Shown: in pieces, positions 1 through 9,044 of the stretch | How the letters are laid out: every line of letters starts with the position of its first letter | Position numbering within the stretch: position 1 is the stretch's first letter | NCBI GenBank assembly: GCA_963835525.1 | Contig: CAWIFM010000008.1 | Coordinates: 1,744,491-1,808,490 of the forward strand | Source: DASSUW01 sp963835525 | GTDB taxonomy: Bacteria; Actinomycetota; Thermoleophilia; Solirubrobacterales; Solirubrobacteraceae | Length of the DNA: 64,000 bases | Reading direction: 5' to 3' | The notes under the pieces: generated by a model | The model's database searches: none | What the model saw: only the letters and a program-made list of their open reading frames with translations | What the model was told of the DNA's origin: nothing | Position numbers and translations under genes: made by a program

Positions 1-1
1 G

Positions 2-364
2 GCGATCGACGAGCTGATCGGGCACTTCGGCGCCGGCCGGCGCCGCGGCGAGACGCGCGAGCTCGACTTCTCACCGTGGGGCGGCGCCTACAACCGCGTC
101 GCCGTCGACGCGACCGCGTTCGCCCACCGCGACGCGCGCTTCCTGCTCAAGCACGCCGCCGTCCTCGAGCCGGGGATGGCGCCGGACGCCTGGCTCGACC
201 GCTCGTGGGAGATCGTGCACCCGTGGGGCACCGGCGGCGTCTACGCGAACTTCCCGGAGCCCGGGCTCCCGGACCGCGCCTACTGGGGCGCCAACACCGA
301 GCGGCTCAGTGCGGATGCTCGCCGGTGGCCGCCGGCGGGCGCGACTCCTCAGCCAGCGAGGTGA
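2..364 (+). CDS. FAD-linked oxidase (berberine-bridge type), C-terminal fragment at window edge
   Basis: The frame is open from the window edge to the TGA at 362-364. The visible 120 residues contain WGGAYNRV, then AFAHRDARFLLK, and YWGANTERL near the end. These resemble the substrate and BBE C-terminal regions of FAD-linked oxidases of the berberine-bridge/6-hydroxynicotine oxidase family, where the last motif is normally followed by a K..YDP segment. Here YWGANTERL runs straight into a Pro/Ala-rich tail that is antisense to the convergent neighbour. The usual last 15-20 residues are therefore missing. The family oxidises alcohols, sugars or alkaloid-like substrates; the substrate here cannot be told. 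The upstream two thirds lie outside the window. Confidence 0.72.
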   Translation, partial: AIDELIGHFGAGRRRGETRELDFSPWGGAYNRVAVDATAFAHRDARFLLKHAAVLEPGMAPDAWLDRSWEIVHPWGTGGVYANFPEPGLPDRAYWGANTERLSADARRWPPAGATPQPAR

Positions 365-875
365 TGGTCAGCATGCCGCGCGCGGCCTCTTCGAGCACGC
401 CCGTGGCCTCGTCGTTAGAGCGCGCGTAGAGCTCGACCAGCAGGTGGACCACGATCTGGTCCTCGTCGTGCTTGTGGAAGCGCACGTGGGTGAAGAACTC
501 GCGCGTGCCGTGGTCCCCGAACGCGGCGTAGGCGAGCGAGTCGGCCGCCTCGGGGCCCGAGCACGTCTCGACGGCGTCGCCGTCGACGGTGACAGTGCAC
601 GAGGCGACCCACGGCGTGCCGGCCACCATCCGCTCCCAGCGATCCTCGATCGGCTCGATGCGGCCGTTGTGGAAGCCCAGGTGCGGCTGGTCGTGCATGC
701 AGTCCAGGCACTGGACCACCGCCTCCTGGAGCTCGTCGACGACCTCGGCGCGCTCGCCCGTGACGGGATCGATCCGGTGGATCCCCTCGTAGTGGACCTG
801 CACCTCGAGCTCCTGCGACCAGCAGCGGTAGCAGCGGAGCCAGGCGCCGATCGGACCTGGTTCGGATCCCTCCAT
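306..875 (-). CDS. Hypothetical protein with two CxxC pairs
   Basis: A 189-residue protein of unknown function. Two cysteine pairs, C15/C18 and C56/C59, are spaced like a zinc ribbon. A C-terminal alpha/beta region contains FFTHVRFHKHDEDQIVVHLL. There is no signal peptide or membrane segment, so it is probably cytoplasmic. The ATG at 875 was chosen because a TAGAAT hexamer (888-883 on this strand) lies 7 nt upstream, the leaderless pattern seen repeatedly here; an ATG at 884 is the alternative. It diverges from the lipoprotein gene at 900 and overlaps the flavin oxidase end by 59 nt tail to tail. I do not recognise the family. Confidence 0.7.
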   Translation of the reverse strand: MEGSEPGPIGAWLRCYRCWSQELEVQVHYEGIHRIDPVTGERAEVVDELQEAVVQCLDCMHDQPHLGFHNGRIEPIEDRWERMVAGTPWVASCTVTVDGDAVETCSGPEAADSLAYAAFGDHGTREFFTHVRFHKHDEDQIVVHLLVELYARSNDEATGVLEEAARGMLTITSLAEESRPPAATGEHPH

Positions 876-882
876 CGCAGCC

Positions 883-892
883 ATTCTATGCT
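883..892. promoter_or_regulatory. Overlapping back-to-back -10 elements (bidirectional leaderless promoter)
   Basis: The ten bases ATTCTATGCT read TAGAAT on the minus strand (888-883) and TATGCT on the plus strand (887-892). Each hexamer lies 7 nt before a start codon: ATG 875 on minus and GTG 900 on plus. Neither gene has a Shine-Dalgarno sequence. I infer one shared AT-rich core firing in both directions and producing leaderless mRNAs. Confidence 0.5.
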
Positions 893-899
893 CCGCGGA

Positions 900-1286
900 G
901 TGCGGTACCTGGCGCCGGCGCTCGTGCTGCTGATCCTCGCGGGGTGCGGTGAGTCGGGCCCGACGCCCGAGGAGCAGGTGCGCTCGACCGTCGCCGAGTT
1001 CGGCCGCGCGACCGCCGCCAAGGACTACACGGCGCTGTGCGACCACATCCTCGCGCCGGAGCTGATCGAGGACGTCGAGTCGATCGGGCTGCCGTGCGAG
1101 CGTGCGCTGCGCCGGGGCCTGGGCGACGTCGAGGACCCGCAGCTGGCGATCGGGACGATCTCGATCCGCGACGACAAGGCGACGGCCGAGGTCCGAACGT
1201 CGGCCGCCGGCGAGGAGCCTTCGCAGGACACGCTCGAGTTGGTGAACGTCGACGGGGCGTGGAAGATATCCTCGCTGGGGAGCTAG
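900..1286 (+). CDS. Small lipoprotein with NTF2-like/lumazine-binding-type domain
   Basis: A 128-residue protein with a short basic start, a hydrophobic segment and the lipobox LILAGC near residue 15, so it should be a membrane-anchored extracytoplasmic lipoprotein. The remainder (VRSTVAEFGRATAAKDYTALCDH, ending in VNVDGAWKISSL) has the helix-then-beta pattern and terminal G-WKI strand common in SnoaL/NTF2-like secreted domains. That fold assignment is inference. GTG 900 was chosen over ATG 888 because TATGCT lies 7 nt upstream and it gives a signal peptide of normal length. The next gene starts 3 nt after its stop, so it probably shares a transcript with the DUF2630 and LLM genes. Confidence 0.75.
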   Translation: MRYLAPALVLLILAGCGESGPTPEEQVRSTVAEFGRATAAKDYTALCDHILAPELIEDVESIGLPCERALRRGLGDVEDPQLAIGTISIRDDKATAEVRTSAAGEEPSQDTLELVNVDGAWKISSLGS

Positions 1287-1288
1287 CC

Positions 1289-1534
1289 ATGGCCGACGAG
1301 CAGATCAGCGACAGGATCGAGGCCCTCGTCAAGGAGGAGCACGAGCTGCTGGACCGCGGCGGCCAGGAGCACGGGCTCGACGAGGCCGGTCACGCGCGGC
1401 TGGCCGAGATCAAGGTCGAGCTCGACCGCTACTGGGATCTGCTGCGCCAGCGCCGCGCGCGACGGCGCGCCGGTGAGGACCCGGAAGGCGCCAGCCCGCG
1501 CGACCCGGACACCCTCGAGCACTACCTCCAGTGA
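1289..1534 (+). CDS. DUF2630 family protein
   Basis: An 81-residue charged protein. It starts ADEQISDRIEALVKEEHELL, has a central HARLAEIKVELDRYWDLLRQRRARR helix and ends DPDTLEHYLQ. This matches the small actinobacterial DUF2630 family in length, in the RIE.LV.EEH motif and in the LD..WDLLRQRRA helix. The function of the family is unknown to me. It is all-helical by appearance, with no signal peptide, and is likely cytoplasmic. It sits 3 nt after the lipoprotein and overlaps the LLM oxidoreductase start by 4 nt (GTGA), so translational coupling is likely. Confidence 0.85.
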   Translation: MADEQISDRIEALVKEEHELLDRGGQEHGLDEAGHARLAEIKVELDRYWDLLRQRRARRRAGEDPEGASPRDPDTLEHYLQ

Positions 1535-2320
1535 CCGTCGAGCTCGGCGCCTTCGTGGTGCCGGACGCCTCGACCGACGTGCTCGAGCAGGTGCTGGCCG
1601 TCGAGCAGGCGGGGCTGGATCTCGTCGGCATCCAGGACCACCCGTACCAGCGGCGGTTCTTCGACACGTTCGCGCTGATCGCGTGGCTGGCCGCCCGGAC
1701 CGAGCGGGTGCGGCTGTTCCCGGCCGTCGCGAACCTGCCGCTGCGCCACCCGGCGATGCTCGCCAAGGAGGCGTCGACGATCGACGCGCTGAGCGGCGGC
1801 CGGTTCGAGCTCGGGCTCGGCGCGGGGGCGTTCTGGGAGGGCATCGAGGCGTTCGGCGGGCCGCACCGGTCCGGGCCCGAGTCGGTCGACGCGCTCGAGG
1901 AGGCGATCGCCATCCTGCGCGCTTGCTGGGACGACGGCACGGCGACCTTCGAGGGCGAGCACTACCGCGTGAAGGGGTTGAAGTTCGGCCCGCCGCCGGC
2001 GCATCGCATCGGGATCTGGCTCGGCGCCTACGGACCGCGGATGATGCGCGTCGTGGGCCGGCTCGCCGACGGCTGGTTCCCCAGCCTCCCGCGGCTGCCG
2101 CTCGACGAGGTGCCCGGCCGCATGCGCATGATCGACGAGGCGGCCGAGCGCGCGGGCCGCGACCCGCGCTCGATCCGGCGGATCGCCAATCTCGGCGACG
2201 AGCTCGCCCGGGCCCCGGACGTCGTCGAGACCCTCGGCGCGCTGCGCGAGCAGGGCTTTGACGGCTTCCTGGTCTCGCCGGGTCAGGTCGAGCGGTTCGT
2301 CGCCGAGGTCGCTCCGGCTC

Positions 2321-2334
<14 letters not shown>
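1531..2334 (+). CDS. LLM class flavin/F420-dependent oxidoreductase
   Basis: A 267-residue TIM-barrel enzyme of the bacterial luciferase-like family. Typical elements in order are GLDLVGIQDHPYQ near residue 30, TERVRLFPAVANLPLRHPAMLAKEASTIDALSGGRFELGLGAG through residues 57-99, and the C-terminal region with WLGAYGPRM. Such proteins transfer hydride between FMNH2 or F420H2 and an organic substrate. The genome makes F420 (cluster at 37-40 kb), so F420 is plausible, but the cofactor cannot be fixed from sequence alone. GTG 1531 overlaps the DUF2630 stop by 4 nt. The 3' end overlaps the convergent dehydrogenase by 14 nt. Confidence 0.88.
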
Positions 2335-3835
<1,501 letters not shown>

Positions 3836-3936
3836 GGTGGGCATCCTCGCACTGGCTAGCGTGCTCAAAAAGTGTCGTTCCGTCGCCGTTCTCGGGCCGT
3901 GAGACGACGGAGCGTCGTCTGGCAGAATTCGCGGCC

Positions 3937-4521
3937 GTGGACATCGACACTCCTCACGGCCCGGCCAGGGCGACGCTGCACGAGGCGGACAACGCTCGCG
4001 CGGTCTTGGCGCTCGGCCACGGCGCCGGCGGATCGATCGACTCGGCCGACCTCGTCGCCGCCACCGAGGCCGCCAACGCGCAGGGCGTGACGGTCGCCCT
4101 CGTCGAGCAGCCCTACCTCGTCGCCGGACGCCGCTCGGCGGCGCCCGCCCACCAGCTCGACACCGCCTGGAAGGCCGTGATCGAGCAGCTGCCGGTCGAG
4201 GGGCTGCGACTCATCGTGGGCGGCCGCTCATCCGGCGCTCGCGTGGCCTGCCGGACCTCGGCGGAGACGAACGCGAGCGCGGTGCTGTGCCTCGCGTTCC
4301 CTGTCCACCCGCCGGGCAGGCCCGAGAAGTCGCGCCTCTCCGAGCTCGACGCCGTCACCGTCCCGGTGCTCGTCGTCCAGGGCGCCAACGACCCCTTCGG
4401 CATGCCGCCCGAGGCGTCCGGCCGCGAGGTCGTGACCGTGCCCGGCAACCACAGCCTCGCGAAGAGCCGCGACAAGGTCGCCGCCGCCGTAGCCGACTGG
4501 CTCGACCAGATCCTCGACTAG
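3937..4521 (+). CDS. Alpha/beta hydrolase (dienelactone hydrolase/KANL3-Tex30-like)
   Basis: A 194-residue hydrolase-fold protein. An oxyanion-side GHGAGGSIDS motif is near residues 28-36, and the nucleophile elbow GGRSSGARVA has Ser98. Asp152 in VVQGANDPFG and His172 in VPGNHSLAKS complete a visible triad. The short size and the RLIVGGRSSGA elbow resemble the Tex30/KANL3 type of small hydrolase; the substrate is unknown. GTG 3937 was chosen because the conserved core starts at once (VDIDTPHGPARATLHEAD). Upstream in-frame starts would overlap the divergent mmsA promoter. It is probably cytoplasmic and monocistronic or linked with the fragment at 4534. Confidence 0.78.
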   Translation: MDIDTPHGPARATLHEADNARAVLALGHGAGGSIDSADLVAATEAANAQGVTVALVEQPYLVAGRRSAAPAHQLDTAWKAVIEQLPVEGLRLIVGGRSSGARVACRTSAETNASAVLCLAFPVHPPGRPEKSRLSELDAVTVPVLVVQGANDPFGMPPEASGREVVTVPGNHSLAKSRDKVAAAVADWLDQILD

Positions 4522-4533
4522 GGGGGATCCCCG

Positions 4534-4716
4534 ATGCCGGGGGCGTACCGCGCCCGCGCCAAGGGCTCCGGCACGGTCTCGCTGAAGCTCAAGCTCGACC
4601 GCAAGGCCAAGCGCCGCGTCAAGCGGATGCGCAAGGCGACGCTGACCGTCAGCCTGACGGCGACGGCCGGCGGCGCGGCCCAGCAGGGCACGCAGACGCT
4701 GAAGCTGCGGCGCTAG
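4534..4716 (+). pseudogene. Orphan C-terminal tail of a surface-type protein
   Basis: A 60-codon ORF, extremely basic (KLDRKAKRRVKRMRKATLTV then SLTATAGG and a final TLKLRR). This looks like the Lys/Arg-rich beta-strand tail that ends many large secreted proteins in Solirubrobacterales, for example the last part of the PhoX-like protein at 53289. There is no signal peptide, no Shine-Dalgarno sequence and no upstream body. The start lies just after a GGGGATCCCC palindrome (4523-4532). I read it as a leftover of a deleted gene; a real small basic protein is possible. A strong hairpin follows it. Confidence 0.45.
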
Positions 4717-4730
4717 GGGGAGAGCCGTGC

Positions 4731-4759
4731 GGCCCGGGCCTCTCGGCGAGGCCCGGGCC
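4731..4759. terminator. GC-rich hairpin between convergent genes
   Basis: A perfect 11-bp stem: GGCCCGGGCCT (4731-4741) pairs with AGGCCCGGGCC (4749-4759) around a 7-nt loop. It fills the gap between the ORF ending at 4716 and the nuclease gene ending at 4761. No T-run follows on either side, so it is an L-shaped, T-less type. It probably terminates or protects transcripts from both directions. Confidence 0.65.
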
Positions 4760-4760
4760 G

Positions 4761-5627
4761 CTAGGCGGCGATCTGCGCGCGCGCGTCGATCCGCCGCACC
4801 GCGAGGCCGCCGTCGACCTCCAGGCGCGGCCCGATCGTGTCGGCCGCCGCGAGCGCGCCGTAGTCCAGGCCCGTCATGCCGGTGAGGTCGGCCAGCGCGA
4901 CCTGGTAGAGGTTGAACGTGTCCAGCCCGAGCGACTCGAGCTTGGCCTCGAGGTCGTCCTGGGTGAGGATGAAGGCCTTCGCCTTCAGCGTCCCGCCCTC
5001 CACGTACGCGATCAGCTTCCAGAACGACCGCGGGACGAGCACGTCCCGGTACAGCAGGTCCGTGTCCTTGAAGATCGGGCCGCCGAAGACGCTCAGGCGG
5101 AGATCGTCGACGTCGACGTCCTCGTAGATCGCGTCCTCGAGCTGCCCCCACAGGCCCTGCCGGCTCGACTGGTTGAAGTCGTCGAGCTGCGGGGTGATGT
5201 TCGTGAAGAAGAACGAGTCGGCGTTCGCCCGCTCGGCCTCGGCGCGCGAGCCCCACAGGAGATCGGCGCGGCGCGCGATGTGGCCGCGGTCGAGCCGGTT
5301 GCCCGAGTACAGCCCGTCATCGACCTGGAACCGGGGGTCGTACTCGCGATCGATGACGAACCTCTGGTTGGTGCGGGACAGCTGGATCAGCCCGTTGCCG
5401 TCGACGTTCCACGCCACCCAGCGACAGAACCGGCGTCCGGCGCTCATCGCGAGCGAGAAGTGCGTGTAGTCGCGGACGACGCCGTTCGACGCCGTCGGCG
5501 CGTAATCGTCCTCGACCTCCGGCTGCGCCGGCGCCGGGAGCTCCACCACCGCGCCGGGCAGGAACTCCGGCTGGTAGCCGAGAGCTGACTGCTCGCCGTC
5601 CGGATCTCCGAGATCCCGCTCTTGCAT
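4761..5627 (-). CDS. DNA/RNA non-specific endonuclease (NucA/NUC1 family)
   Basis: A 288-residue protein with the beta-beta-alpha-metal nuclease core. It has the catalytic DRGH (residues 113-116, His116 the general base) and the metal-side FFFTNITPQ followed by N152 in FNQSSRQGLW. Enzymes of this family cut single- and double-stranded DNA and RNA with Mg2+. The N-terminal 40 residues are acidic and Pro-rich with no obvious Sec signal, unlike many secreted homologues. Export by another route or an intracellular role is open. ATG 5627 is preceded by GGAGG (5641-5637 on this strand) at good spacing. No immunity gene is evident beside it. Confidence 0.9.
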   Translation of the reverse strand: MQERDLGDPDGEQSALGYQPEFLPGAVVELPAPAQPEVEDDYAPTASNGVVRDYTHFSLAMSAGRRFCRWVAWNVDGNGLIQLSRTNQRFVIDREYDPRFQVDDGLYSGNRLDRGHIARRADLLWGSRAEAERANADSFFFTNITPQLDDFNQSSRQGLWGQLEDAIYEDVDVDDLRLSVFGGPIFKDTDLLYRDVLVPRSFWKLIAYVEGGTLKAKAFILTQDDLEAKLESLGLDTFNLYQVALADLTGMTGLDYGALAAADTIGPRLEVDGGLAVRRIDARAQIAA

Positions 5628-5732
5628 GGGTCACAACCTCCGTTTGGCTCGTACGTGAGTAAGAGGCCGGGGCGGAGGCCTGAGATACAGCGGAGCCGGC
5701 GCGGGTACTCAGCGGTGTGGAGGACAACGCCA

Positions 5733-6107
5733 ATGAAGCTCTACCTCGCCGCGGCGCTCGTTCTTGCCGCGGCCGTCGCTCTCGCCGCCTGCGGCGGCGA
5801 CGACCGCGCTGCCGAAGTGAAGCGCGCGAACTGCCGCGCCCAGGCCAAGAACACGGCCGAGGCGGCCGTCATCGCGGAGGCGTATCGGCGCGGCGATCTC
5901 ACGCGCAAGGAGGTGCAAGCCCACTTCGCGCCCGACGACCGCATCTTCGACGAGCAGGGCCGGATGATCCCCTACCTCGAGCTCGAGGGGCTGACGCGAG
6001 CCCGCTTCGACGAGTACCGGGGCAACGCGCCGTTCCGAGGGCGGGTCCGGGACGAGCTCCAGGACGCCGACCGAAGGGTCCGCGACGCCGGCTATCCGGG
6101 GTGCTGA
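5733..6107 (+). CDS. Hypothetical lipoprotein
   Basis: A 124-residue protein. An N-terminal KLYLAAALVLAAAVALAACGG is a clear type II signal with lipobox LAAC, so it should be lipid-anchored outside the membrane. The mature part is charged and helical (EAAVIAEAYRRGDLTRKEVQAHF), with Cys pairs possible at the NCRAQAK segment and the C-terminal YPGC. ATG 5733 has a strong GGAGGA at 5719. Not recognised beyond that. Its 3' end faces meaB with a 14-nt gap. Confidence 0.75.
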   Translation: MKLYLAAALVLAAAVALAACGGDDRAAEVKRANCRAQAKNTAEAAVIAEAYRRGDLTRKEVQAHFAPDDRIFDEQGRMIPYLELEGLTRARFDEYRGNAPFRGRVRDELQDADRRVRDAGYPGC

Positions 6108-6121
6108 CGGGTCCTGGGCAG

Positions 6122-7051
6122 CTATTTCGCCCTGGTCTCGAGCGCGCGCAGGAGCGCCGCCTCGTCGAGCCCCGGGTCCTGCTGCTCGAGCCAGGCCTGG
6201 GCCTCGCGCCGGCCGCCGAGCGCGCGCAGGCCGCGCTCCCCGTGCTCGGCGACGAAGTCGGCGAGTGCGCCGAGGCGGCGGGCGCGCGTGCGCGTGCGCG
6301 GCAGGTCGAGCCCCGCGCGGTGGGCGTCGAGCGCCTCCACCAGCTCGTCGATGCCCGCCACCGGCGGCACCGACGAAACCGCCACGACCGCCACGCCGCG
6401 CTCGCCGAGCGAGCGCAGTGCCGCGTGCAGGTCACGGCGCGCGCGCTGGGCGACCTGGCCGAGGTCGGCCTTGGTCACCACCAGCACGTCAGGGACCTCC
6501 ATGATCCCCGCCTTCAGGAACTGGAGCACGTCACCGGACCCGGGCTGAACCACGACCGCGACGGTGTCGGCCGCCTCAGCCACCTCGGTCTCGGACTGGC
6601 CGACGCCGACGGTCTCGATCACCACCACGTCGAACGCCGCGGCCAGCGCCTGCGCGGCGGTGCGGGTGGCGGGGGCGAGGCCGCCGAGCCGCTCCCCCGC
6701 CGCCGTCGAGCGGATGAACAGCCCGCGGTCGCCGGGATCGGCTTCGATCCGCATGCGGTCGCCGAGCAGCGCGCCGCCCGAGCGCTTGGACGTCGGGTCG
6801 ACGGCCAGCACCGCGACCGTCCGGCCGTCCGCGCGCCAGGCGCGCGCGAGCGCCGACAGCAGCGTCGACTTGCCGGCCCCCGGCGGGCCGGTCACTCCCA
6901 CGATGTGCGCACGCGGTTCGACGAGCGCCACCTCGCCCAGCAGCGCAGCGATCTCCCTGCGCTGGAGCCGGTTCTCCAGCAGGTTGAGCGCCGCCGGCGC
7001 CGCCGCCAGGTCGCCCTCCCGCAACCGCGCGCCCAGCTCGGCGCCGGTCAC
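6122..7051 (-). CDS. meaB: MeaB/ArgK-type GTPase, mutase chaperone
   Basis: A 309-residue G3E-family GTPase that protects and reloads B12-dependent acyl-CoA mutases. Seen in order: Walker A GPPGAGKS (55-62), the conserved DPTSKRSGGALLGDRM (85-100), switch/Walker B ETVGVGQSE (146-154), and TKAD (193-196) for guanine recognition. The length is normal for MeaB. Its start overlaps the mutase stop by 4 nt, so the two are translated together and MeaB is almost certainly dedicated to that mutase. Confidence 0.95.
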   Translation of the reverse strand: MTGAELGARLREGDLAAAPAALNLLENRLQRREIAALLGEVALVEPRAHIVGVTGPPGAGKSTLLSALARAWRADGRTVAVLAVDPTSKRSGGALLGDRMRIEADPGDRGLFIRSTAAGERLGGLAPATRTAAQALAAAFDVVVIETVGVGQSETEVAEAADTVAVVVQPGSGDVLQFLKAGIMEVPDVLVVTKADLGQVAQRARRDLHAALRSLGERGVAVVAVSSVPPVAGIDELVEALDAHRAGLDLPRTRTRARRLGALADFVAEHGERGLRALGGRREAQAWLEQQDPGLDEAALLRALETRAK

Positions 7052-9012
7052 GCCGCCGTGCGTACTCCGTTGCGGTCAGCCACGATCCCCACGATGTCGC
7101 GCAGGATACGCGTGATCTCGAAGTCCTTCGGGGTGTAGACGGCCGCCACGCCGGCCTGCTTGAGCCCGGCGACGTCGGCCTCGGGGATGATGCCGCCGAC
7201 CACGACGGGGATGTCCGCGTCGCCGAGCGCCGCGATCACGTCCGGGATCAGCTCGCGGTGCGAGCCGGAGAGGATCGAGAGGCCGATCACGTGCACGCCC
7301 TCGTCGATCGCCGAGCGGGCGATCTGCGCGGGCGTCAGCCGGATGCCCTCGTAGACGACGTCCATGCCCGCGTCGCGCGCCCGCACGGCGATCTGCTCGG
7401 CGCCGTTGGAGTGCCCGTCGAGGCCGGGCTTGCCGACCAGGATCTTGACCCGCCGCCCGAGCGCGTCGCCCACTCGCGACACCTCGTCGCGCAGCTCGGC
7501 CAGCTCCGCGCCGATGGCCGGAGCGGCGGCCTCGCCGACGCCGGTCGGCCCGCGGTAGGAGCCGTACGCCTCGCGCAGCGCGCCCGCCCACTCGCCGGTC
7601 GTCACGCCGGCGCGGGCGGCGGCGATCGTGGCCGGCATGACGTTCTCGTCGCTCGCCGCCACGCGCCGCAACTCCTCCAGCGCGGCCGACACGTCGCCAC
7701 GCCCGGCACGCCAGGCATCGAGCGCGTCGCGCGCCTCCTGCTCGACGGCCGGGTCGACCACGAGGATCCCCCCGTCGGCGGTCAGCGGCGACGGCGCGGT
7801 CTCCTCGTAGCGGTTGACGCCCACCATCACCTGCTCGCCGGCCTCGATCCGGCGGATCCGCTCGCGGTGCGACTCGACGAGCGAGGCCTTCATGTACGGG
7901 ACGGCCTCGACGGCGCCGCCCTGCTCCTCCACGCGCGCCATCTCCTCCCGGGCCCCGGAGAGCAGCTCGGCCACGAGCCCGTCCATGACCTTCGAGCCCT
8001 CGAAGAGGTCGGGGTACTCGAGCAGGTCGGTCTCGTAGGCGAGCACCTGCTGGATCCGCAGCGACCACTGCTGGTCCCATGGCCGCGGGAGCCCGAGCGC
8101 CTCGTTCCAGGCCGGGAGCTGGATCGCCCGGGCGCGGGCGTTGCGGCCGAGGGTGACGGCCAGCGCCTCGAGCACGATCCGCGGCACGTTGTTCTCCGGC
8201 TGCGCCTCGGTCAGCCCGAGCGAGTTGACCTGCACGCCGTAGCGGAAGCGGCGGTGGCGCTCGTCCTCGACGCCGTAGCGGGAGCGACCCAGCTCGTCCC
8301 ACAGCTCGGCCATCGCGCGCAGCTTCGCGTGCTCCTCCACGAACCGCACGCCGGCGTTGACGAAGAAGCTGATCCGGCCGAAGACGGCGCCCATGCGGTC
8401 CTGCGCCACGCGCTCTCGCACCGCGTCCAGCACCGCGATCGCCGTGGACATCGAGTAGGCGATCTCCTGCACCGGCGTCGCGCCCGCCTCCTGCAGGTGG
8501 TAGCTGCAGATGTTGACCGGGTTCCAGCGCGGGACGTGCTCGACCGTGTAGGCCACCGTGTCGGCGATCAGCCGCATCGACGGCCCGGGCGGGAACGCGT
8601 ACGTCCCGCGCGAGAGGTACTCCTTGATGATGTCGTTCTGGGTCGTGCCCTGGAGCGCGTCCTGCGAGATCCCGTTCTCCTCGGCGACCACCATGTAGAG
8701 CGCCAGCAGCCACGCCGCGGTGGCGTTGATGGTCATCGACGTGTTCATGCGGTCGAGCGGGATGCCGTCCATGAGGGCGTGCATGTCGCCCTTGTGCGCC
8801 ACCGGCACGCCGACCTTGCCGACCTCGCCGCGCGCCAGCTCGTGGTCGGCGTCGTAGCCGGTCTGGGTCGGCAGATCGAAGGCCACGGAGAGCCCCGTCT
8901 GGCCCTTGGCGAGGTTGCCCCGGTACAGCTCGTTGGACTTCCGCGCGGTCGAATGACCGGCGTAGGTCCGCATCATCCAGGGCTTGTCGGGCTCGGGGAG
9001 GCGGTGGCTCAT
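7048..9012 (-). CDS. meaA: B12-dependent acyl-CoA mutase, MeaA/ethylmalonyl-CoA mutase type
   Basis: A 654-residue fused mutase with a catalytic TIM barrel (about 1-510) and a C-terminal cobalamin domain with the base-off motif D532-x-H534-xx-G537 in GKPGLDGHSNG. The N-terminal RTYAGHSTARKSNELYRGNLAKGQTGLSVAFDLPTQTGYD region matches the MeaA/Ecm branch (TYAGHS) rather than methylmalonyl-CoA mutase (QYAGFS). The Ecm reaction turns ethylmalonyl-CoA into methylsuccinyl-CoA. Presence of crotonyl-CoA carboxylase/reductase 1.5 kb away supports that substrate. Isobutyryl-CoA or another acyl-CoA cannot be excluded without active-site modelling. It forms an operon with meaB downstream. Confidence 0.9.
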   Translation of the reverse strand: MSHRLPEPDKPWMMRTYAGHSTARKSNELYRGNLAKGQTGLSVAFDLPTQTGYDADHELARGEVGKVGVPVAHKGDMHALMDGIPLDRMNTSMTINATAAWLLALYMVVAEENGISQDALQGTTQNDIIKEYLSRGTYAFPPGPSMRLIADTVAYTVEHVPRWNPVNICSYHLQEAGATPVQEIAYSMSTAIAVLDAVRERVAQDRMGAVFGRISFFVNAGVRFVEEHAKLRAMAELWDELGRSRYGVEDERHRRFRYGVQVNSLGLTEAQPENNVPRIVLEALAVTLGRNARARAIQLPAWNEALGLPRPWDQQWSLRIQQVLAYETDLLEYPDLFEGSKVMDGLVAELLSGAREEMARVEEQGGAVEAVPYMKASLVESHRERIRRIEAGEQVMVGVNRYEETAPSPLTADGGILVVDPAVEQEARDALDAWRAGRGDVSAALEELRRVAASDENVMPATIAAARAGVTTGEWAGALREAYGSYRGPTGVGEAAAPAIGAELAELRDEVSRVGDALGRRVKILVGKPGLDGHSNGAEQIAVRARDAGMDVVYEGIRLTPAQIARSAIDEGVHVIGLSILSGSHRELIPDVIAALGDADIPVVVGGIIPEADVAGLKQAGVAAVYTPKDFEITRILRDIVGIVADRNGVRTAA

Positions 9013-9044
9013 TGCAACTGATTCTGCCGTAGGGTGCGCGGGCG

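Noticed and set aside
9013..9044. A cobalamin riboswitch upstream of the B12-dependent mutase
   Set aside because: Only 32 nt separate the mutase from the divergent MBL gene, far too short for such an element.
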